Positions 57,782-64,000 of a stretch of DNA of 64,000 bases are shown one piece after another. The notes below the pieces were generated by a model. That model had not been told where the DNA came from. It made no database searches and worked only from the letters and a program-made list of their open reading frames with translations. Source of the stretch: Tethya wilhelma (lineage: Eukaryota; Porifera; Demospongiae; Tethyida; Tethyidae); contig CAXIPT010000004.1 of assembly GCA_964030475.1 (NCBI GenBank), forward strand, positions 2,895,544 to 2,959,543, read 5' to 3'. How positions within the stretch are numbered: position 1 is the first letter of the stretch; each line of letters opens with the position of its first letter. A program made the translations under genes and the position numbers.

Positions 57782-58057
57782 TTGTTAGGTTCAAAGTTCA
57801 AATTTTAGTGCGCATGCGCAAGTACTCAGAGCACATGTAGACGCCCTTACATATACATGGCCTTGGGAGACATTCCATAATTTGAAGTCGTCAGAGCTAG
57901 AAGCGGGATGCAGCCTTTAAGGTGCTAGAAAATTCTCGAGAAACTGTTTAGGCAAGTGATGAGTGTATACTGTTCGTTTTGAATCTTTGATGTGTGTTCT
58001 CGAAGTTTCTGCATGCATGCACTGACTCTTAATTAAGTTAAGTGCATTGATAGTGCA

Positions 58058-58420
58058 CTTAGCATGATTTGTGGTTCACAACTACAGAGAGTGAATATAG
58101 TTAGCTCACAGCGTGGAAGCAGCTGTATCAACTACTCTACGAAGACTTTGATACTGAGCAACTTGAAAGTTTTTTTGTCACTGTCTGTTGGCTATTACTT
58201 TGAACTTAGCTGCCGCTGCTCAAAGATCACTTTGCAAGTCCATAGAGCTGTCTGAGACCAGGTAATCGAGTGTATTATTAGTTTACTGTCCCCAAGGTTT
58301 CACTGCAAAAATTCCATGATTCATCAAAGAACTAGAAGCTTTGCACCAGCGCAATGCTCTACTTCAAAATGGCGGCGTAGCAACGCATGCGCGGTTTCCA
58401 AGTTGTGACGTCATATATAC
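58058..58420. repeat. diverged copy of the 12.4-12.8 kb element
   Basis: GATTTGTGGTTCACAACTAC, GCGTGGAAGCA, CAAAATGGCGGCG and GCATGCGCGGTTTCCAAG match 12,410-12,755. Only the right half of the element is preserved. Confidence 0.7.
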
Positions 58421-59029
58421 GTGTATGCGCTATACGCGCTATGCGCGATCGCGATATGCTAGTACTCAGCTCTAAGTACGTACGTACAGTACCGGTACGT
58501 ACGTGCGCGCGTAGGCGAGGTCACATGGTCAATGTGTATTATCCCATATCCTGTTAGCATGTGTGGGGAAATCCCTTTGTTGCCGCTTGGACTTATAAAA
58601 TAACGCTACCTGCTACTTGGTCAAAAATTTATCATCATGATCTACTTATTGATTGTAGAATTTCAGGTAGGGTATTTTTTTATCTAACATGTATAATTAT
58701 CTATCTTACAGAATTAATAAAGAAGAAAGAGAAAAAAACTGAAAAATTATAGAAAAAACAACAACTGACTACTGGCAAAGAAACTGCTGTTGGTCTAGGA
58801 GGCTGAAGAAATTCATAGCACTCATTGAATCATAGTTTAAAGTACATACAAGGTACAAGTATCACATTCCACCATCCATCAAGGGTATACAATAAGGCTC
58901 TAGATTGATGTACTACTACACAAATTTCACATTCCAAACAACAAGGCCGGATTACATAACTACTATTGATTATAAGCACTGTTATCTACTAGCCTACCAT
59001 TTTAGGAAAAGCTAAGCTCTAAACCAGCA
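58421..59029. other. intergenic upstream of the Death-domain gene
   Basis: Contains a CpG-rich patch with TACGTACGTAC and CGCGATCGCGAT at 58,430-58,515 that might be a promoter region. No TATA box or exon recognised. Confidence 0.35.
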
Positions 59030-60709
59030 ATGACATTTTGGGAGAAGACTACAGGAAAGGGTGGATTAACACCTACCATGGTGGAACTATGTGAGATTCA
59101 ATTAACAGATAGAGAGTTAGATCGGCTTGCCATTGAGCTAAACCTGACAGAATACCAGCTCAAAAAGATTAAAAGGAAAGAAAAACGATTGGAGAAGAGA
59201 AAAGAGCAAATCTTCAAAACATGGCTAAAAACTGAGTCAGATCCAACTTGGAATATTCTGGTCACTGCTCTAATGAAGGTCAACTCAGTTATAGCTGAAT
59301 CTGTTCGAAGACAATACCAGTATAGACACACGCATGAGAGTAGGGCTAGTATGAAAGCTGAAGTCTACCACTTGGAAAATAGTGGTTCATCGAATGAGAG
59401 AGTATCTGTACCTGCTGGAAGTGAAGAAATAGCTGATTTAATGAAACCAGTTATTGGTACTTTTGAAACCCATTCTAGCAAAGATGTGCTGGCTGAAAAG
59501 CACAGTGTGGAATACTCTGCTAGATTGTCTGGGAGACGTCCACATCGTGCTGAAATTGATTCTGGAGAGTATGAAGATGAACATTCTATGACTACTGATG
59601 ATGAGTTTGTAAGTTGCGATAGTGAAGAAGAATACACAAGCCAATCAATACTGTGTAATGACANACCCATAGGTAAAGTGTATGCCATGAAGGACTCAAT
59701 AAACCAGACAGAAATTGTTGAGTTGGAGGAAGAACTTCAGAAGCTCACACCAGATCAGCTATTGAAACTAGGGGAATGCTTAGGCTTGGAGAAAAGTGAA
59801 ATCGATCAGATGGAAAATTGGCCACCTCAGAGCTTGCCGCTGAACATCTTGTTAGAATGGAGAAGACGCCATCCAGTTGGCAACAAGAGGATGATAGCTC
59901 TAGCACTGAGAGACTCTGGACACCTAAGAATTGCCAGACAACTTGATTCCACTGGTAAATAGTAAAACAATGTTTTATCAATACGTAAAGAAATGTCTTT
60001 GGTGGGCCTGAGCAGATACTATAGTTTCAATTAAAGTCCATCTGGTTTGAGAATGCCGGTAGAAAAAATTGAATAACTTTCTAAATATCCAACCGATTTT
60101 AAAATTTCAAGCACCATTGGAAAGCCCTCATCCTCCCTGTTCTTTTGGTTGCTTTTCCAGCTTTCTACGCCTTAGCAGTCAAAAGTTAGCTAATTTTTGC
60201 CCCATATAAAAAGTATTGCTATGAATCTCATTACTCACTTCCAGCGGCATTCTCAAACCAGATGGACTTTAGGGTGTGCCTGAGCACACAGTCCATGGGA
60301 TGGATTGTAATAAAACAGTACAAACTATACATCTGTCTTTGTGATAATCCTCAATGCACATCTATTTATACATACAGTTGTGACTCCACCTACCAGCCGA
60401 AAGCAGTATCACCGAATTCTACTCAAAGAAATTATGACGGTTGCCGACAGTGTGGCTAGCAAGTGGCTACACCTGGGCATAATACTTGGCATTGCTGCAC
60501 ACAAACTACATAGCATTGAGGCTGATTTTCCACGTGATTCCACAAGATGTGCTTTTCAAATGCTCCAATATTGGTTAGAGAATAGAACTAGTTTATCTCA
60601 GGATGATGGTAGAGCTGAGCTCTCCGAATCGCTGGTAGAGATTGGCCATCAAAGTTTAGCTGATGTCATTCTCACAGGCTCTTCTGATGACACTGTATTA
60701 CTCAAGTAA
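59030..60709 (+). CDS. protein with three Death(-like) domains
   Basis: Exon 1 59,030-59,954 and exon 2 60,378-60,709 join in phase (GT donor in CCACTG/GTAAAT, acceptor ACATACAG) to 418 residues. Helical death-fold candidates: residues about 10-95 (LTDRELDRLAIELNLTEYQL, SDPTWNILVTALMKV); about 225-308 (IVELEEELQKLTPDQLLKLG, ILLEWRRRHP, ALALRDSGHLRIARQL); and about 322-408 (VASKWLHLGIILGIAAHKLH, MLQYWLENRT, LSESLVEIGHQSLADVIL), the clearest Death domain. Between 1 and 2 is an acidic Ser-rich linker (DEFVSCDSEEEYTSQS) with the n at 59,664. Death domains mediate homotypic assembly in apoptotic and immune signalling. No kinase, caspase or NACHT part is visible. Without splicing, exon 1 would end at a stop two codons later. 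Confidence 0.78.
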
Positions 60710-61687
60710 TGATAACTCTAATTCTAGATACTTGATATGTATATTGATTATCATGCATGTTTCAAATTAAATTTGTAATTGCTTGTGTGTGTGTGTGTTC
60801 AGCGCTGTAATTTGATTTAAAGATCTTTTTGATTGTATAGTTCTTCCTATTCTCTAATTAATGCACATTAAATTGCTCTTATTATACATTACTTCTCTCT
60901 GACGCTATATATATAGCTATTGTAATTCTTGCAGCAGCTGATATAATTGTTTATTATGTACATGCAGATCGATACATCAATTTTGATGGCCCATTGCAAT
61001 CTATTAAAAATTTAATAAAATTAATAATTATTGGTTACATATAAGCTTTGTCTATACTATGGGCTGGATGGGACAATAACTATATTATTTATAATATTAT
61101 GTTGTGGGCCCAGGGAGAAAAATTAATTTGATCTGCATGCATGACATGATCCTGTATGTGTATAATTAATTATACACATTGTTAGTCTTGTTTGCATGGA
61201 GCTATATAGCTGGAACAACAATTAACAACAAAAAAGATTTCTTAGCTTGCGCATGTATCAAAGTAAACTTGTTAGGAAACGTAATTCTATATAGCTGAAA
61301 CTTGTAAAACATGAAAGGCGTGAGATCAATCCAATTTTTGTAATAATAGAGAGGGGCTGTATATGCCAGACTATATATGTACACTATTTATACTTGTATA
61401 TAGTCTAGCTGGTTTGGTGTGCATCCCATAGTATACTCATGCAAGAATTCGAAGCACGCATGCATATCCTGCATATACAAGATGGACACTCATCAGAAAA
61501 CAAAAATTCACACAAAAAAAAAATTAACTGTTAACACAAAACTTTGCCACACAATCAACTATAACAGGTACTACTTTTCAGAACAAAATTAATTATAAAC
61601 TTAACTATAATACTAAAAAATTATTATAATAATGTATAAAGAAAATTGTGCATGTATGAGAGCTAGTGTATACAATGTGTGTATGTG
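60710..61687. other. spacer between convergent genes
   Basis: Very AT-rich with ATTAATTA runs; no coding or repeat structure beyond a short (GT)n at about 60,783. Confidence 0.5.
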
Positions 61688-63410
61688 TTACATTTCCATA
61701 GTGACCAACATATCAGCCAGCTGGTGATATCCAATGTCTTCCAAACACCACCTAAGGACATCTCTCTCCCCTCCATCCCCTTTTGCCCCTGTCATCACCT
61801 TACTAATTGACGGCCTAGCTATCTTGTCATCAACAGCAACAAGAGGTTTTTGCCTCCACAGTTCTAACATTTGCAAACAACGTTCAATTTTTCTTCTTGG
61901 TGTTTTGGGAATTGACTGTTTGATGGTCTTCACCTCTCCAGTTGTGAGGTGAAGGAGCTTGGCAAGGTCTTTCCAATTGGTAGCTACTTGGAGGGAGATT
62001 AGAGTCAGTTCTTTGGTGGTTAGGGGGAGCATGGAGGGCTCTCTTTTGACGACTACATGAGTTGTGTGTGTGTGTGTGTGTTGCTAAAATAACAACTAAA
62101 AGTACTTAACACAGAAAACCCTGGATAATCATAAGATAATTGATTAAGCAGCTTACTTAAACACCAGCCCCCCTTTAATTTAGGCTTTTTTTTTGAAGAT
62201 ACAAGGTATTTTCAGCTATGATGGGATGTGATAAGGACATAGAAATTTTACCATTGTAATTAATCAGAATGAAAAAAAACTTTCAAAAAATTGAGTGATA
62301 CCAAATTACTTCAATACGGAACCAAACTCCCCATTATCCATCCATAGAGGGAATTGAAGTAGCTATGGACTATAATTATAGCTAGACAATAAATATCCAG
62401 CAATAGGATAACATTGTATAGTACACCAAGACAACAACATATCTACACACTCACGTCTGGCATCAAGATGAAGAGACTCCAAATAATACCCACTCTGATA
62501 CAACAGTTCTGCCAACTTGTATTTGGTGTTAGCTGGACTGATGCCCTGCCACTCCTTCAAGGCAGCTGCCACTAGATCAGCAGGCGTCTTGCTCTGGTGT
62601 AGCACTTTGATTTTGTCCAGCAAGTATGTGAGACTGGGTATGTGAGGAGTGAGAAGGGCTTCACAGAGCTTGATGTGTTTTTCTGGATCCAAGCAGAAGC
62701 TGCTAGAACCCATGTGGTTATAGGAGAATGTGGTAAAGGAAGAGTTGGTGATTCTTTCTGCAAGTTCTCTTAGCTCGGTTGGTTGGAGTTTGTCTAGAAA
62801 CAGAAAAATTTAATAAAATACACATGTATCATAATAATTATGTAACAATAATGACTTGCACTATATACATAATATAATAATGTGAATGCATTTATTTCAT
62901 ACCATTTTCGTCTAACCCAAAAAGATTGCTTTCATCAGAGAACTGCATGTACAGGAGAAAAGATATGCATGTAATCATTTACTTCTATGCATCAACAAAT
63001 ATGTCCAATAATAATCTGGGGCAGATCCAGGATTCAGAAAGTGGGGTTTGAATCAAGGTGCGCGCAAAGCGTGCAAAAAATTTTGGTTGACCATGTCCAC
63101 TTTTTGTTAAACCACGCCTTAGTTGCATGGACTTTGCACTTTATACCGCGAGCGGTGTCACTCGCGCTAGGTGGCAGGCTTAGGTGCTTTTGTGCCCGTA
63201 TCTAGGCTTTCTAGGCTTATTCCCAGGCCTAAATTTACTCTCAAAGTAAGTTTGTACTTGTAAGAATCTATCAATTAGTTTTCTACTGATTCTCTGCAAA
63301 ATAATTTTTTTACCTGGCCAAAAGGGGGGTTTGTCCGAACCCAACGAACCCCCCTGGATCTGCCACTGATAATAATTGTTAATTAATTTTAAAAAATTAT
63401 CATACTCACA
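61688..63410 (-). CDS. Death-domain protein, 5' end uncertain
   Basis: Exons on the minus strand: 62,942-62,903, 62,793-62,455 and 62,052-61,688 (stop TAA) join in phase to 247 residues. An upstream exon ending at 63,410 (donor ACT/GTGAGT, residues KWMEAHCT) fits in phase 0, but its start is unclear. The C-terminal domain (LTTKELTLISLQVATNWKDL, AKLLHLTTGEVKTIKQSIPK, VLRWCLEDIGYHQLADMLV) is a Death domain. The preceding part (LQPTELRELAERI, LTYLLDKIKVLHQ, KYKLAELLYQSGYYLESLHL) looks like a second, diverged one. It converges on the Death-domain gene at 59-60.7 kb; opposite orientation makes a shared transcript impossible. Last intron carries (CA)n just before the acceptor. Confidence 0.68.
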
Positions 63411-63947
63411 GTACAATGGGCTTCCATCCATTTTTGTTGCCATGGAGACAGTGGTTGGTGTTTCATACATTTGTGCATGTGGTGTTGGTCTGGGCTGGGG
63501 GGTCGGTCGGTTCGGGGGTCCAAATCAGTTTCCCTCTGGTAGTAGCAGAAGAGATGCTCTCTCTTTTCGTCATGGGGGTGGAAGTAGAGGAAATGGCCGA
63601 GCCTTCTCACTTGGCTGTTGGTGATATGAACATTGCATGTTGTCAGTAATACATTGTCATATTGCATATCAGAAAAGACATACATAAATGCAAGTCAAGA
63701 AAACAATGTTTTATAATTATCCTTTGATAATAAATTTGGCTACAAGAAGTGGGCGTGACCTGAAATCGGTTAAGAAACCTTCCCCCGGTCCCTCAAACTA
63801 AAATTTCTAGATGAAACCCTGATAGTAATCCTATAGTGCCAGCTCAGGCACACCTAAGCTTAGACATCATACCTTGTACACAACTAAAGAAAGCTAGGTC
63901 TGGGTATGAGCTAGGTTACCAGTTACCCACATACATAGGCTATAATA

Positions 63948-63950
<3 letters not shown>
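63411..63950. other. probable 5' part of the minus-strand Death-domain gene
   Basis: In phase with the donor at 63,409 the minus strand is open to 63,685 (for example TDRPPSPDQHHMHKCMKHQP). No acceptor or start could be fixed, so coding status is unproven. Confidence 0.3.

Positions 63951-64000
<50 letters not shown>
63951..64000. repeat. (CA)n microsatellite at window end
   Basis: At least 25 CA units, running off the window. Confidence 0.95.

Noticed and set aside
59098..59981. Minus-strand frames opposite the Death-domain exon
   Set aside because: The plus strand has the longer frame, death-fold pattern and in-phase splice; the minus frames are shadows.
1..64000. tRNA, rRNA or snRNA genes
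   Set aside because: None was recognised by eye on either strand; a covariance-model scan would be needed to exclude them.

Overview
The window looks like nuclear DNA of an invertebrate animal, most likely a demosponge of the Amphimedon type (inference). The grounds are AT-rich spliced genes with short introns, very abundant (CA)n microsatellites, dense MITEs (short non-autonomous transposons), several Death-domain genes, and gene families with sponge and cnidarian flavour. Nothing points to a bacterium or virus.

Layout. Bases 1-60 are the 5' coding exon of a folliculin-interacting protein gene (FNIP). Its second exon does not appear until 32,959. The 33 kb between is mostly a transposon graveyard: at least fifteen short inverted-repeat elements, several with exact 9-bp target-site duplications and some nested three deep. 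It also holds a decayed partial FNIP copy, a frameshifted cupin pseudogene, a few orphan minus-strand exons (about 9.2-10.4, 11.3 and 16.1-16.5 kb), and one well-formed three-exon gene (25,839-27,495) that resembles an uncharacterised sponge/cnidarian family.

From 32,959 to 42,523 the rest of FNIP can be followed exon by exon. All 18 exons join in phase to a 1,483-residue product (5' incomplete). From 45.4 to 47.2 kb lie two paralogous small genes of a family I do not recognise, named here after a shared SFPEEL motif. From 57,781 down to 49,775 on the minus strand is a complete six-exon mitochondrial ribosomal protein L1 gene (243 residues). From 59 to 63.5 kb two Death-domain genes converge.

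A recurring structure overlies this. Single n characters at 34,426, 42,776, 48,211 and 54,661 each separate two almost identical 1.2-2.6 kb copies that end and begin at the n. These look like alternative haplotypes laid end to end by the assembler, not real tandem duplications. A similar relation holds between 1.5-4.0 kb and 30.4-31.4 kb. Comparing the copies gives natural filled/empty pairs for several transposons.

The genes do not form one pathway. FNIP acts with folliculin in nutrient signalling, MRPL1 in mitochondrial translation, and the Death-domain genes presumably in apoptosis-like or innate immune signalling.
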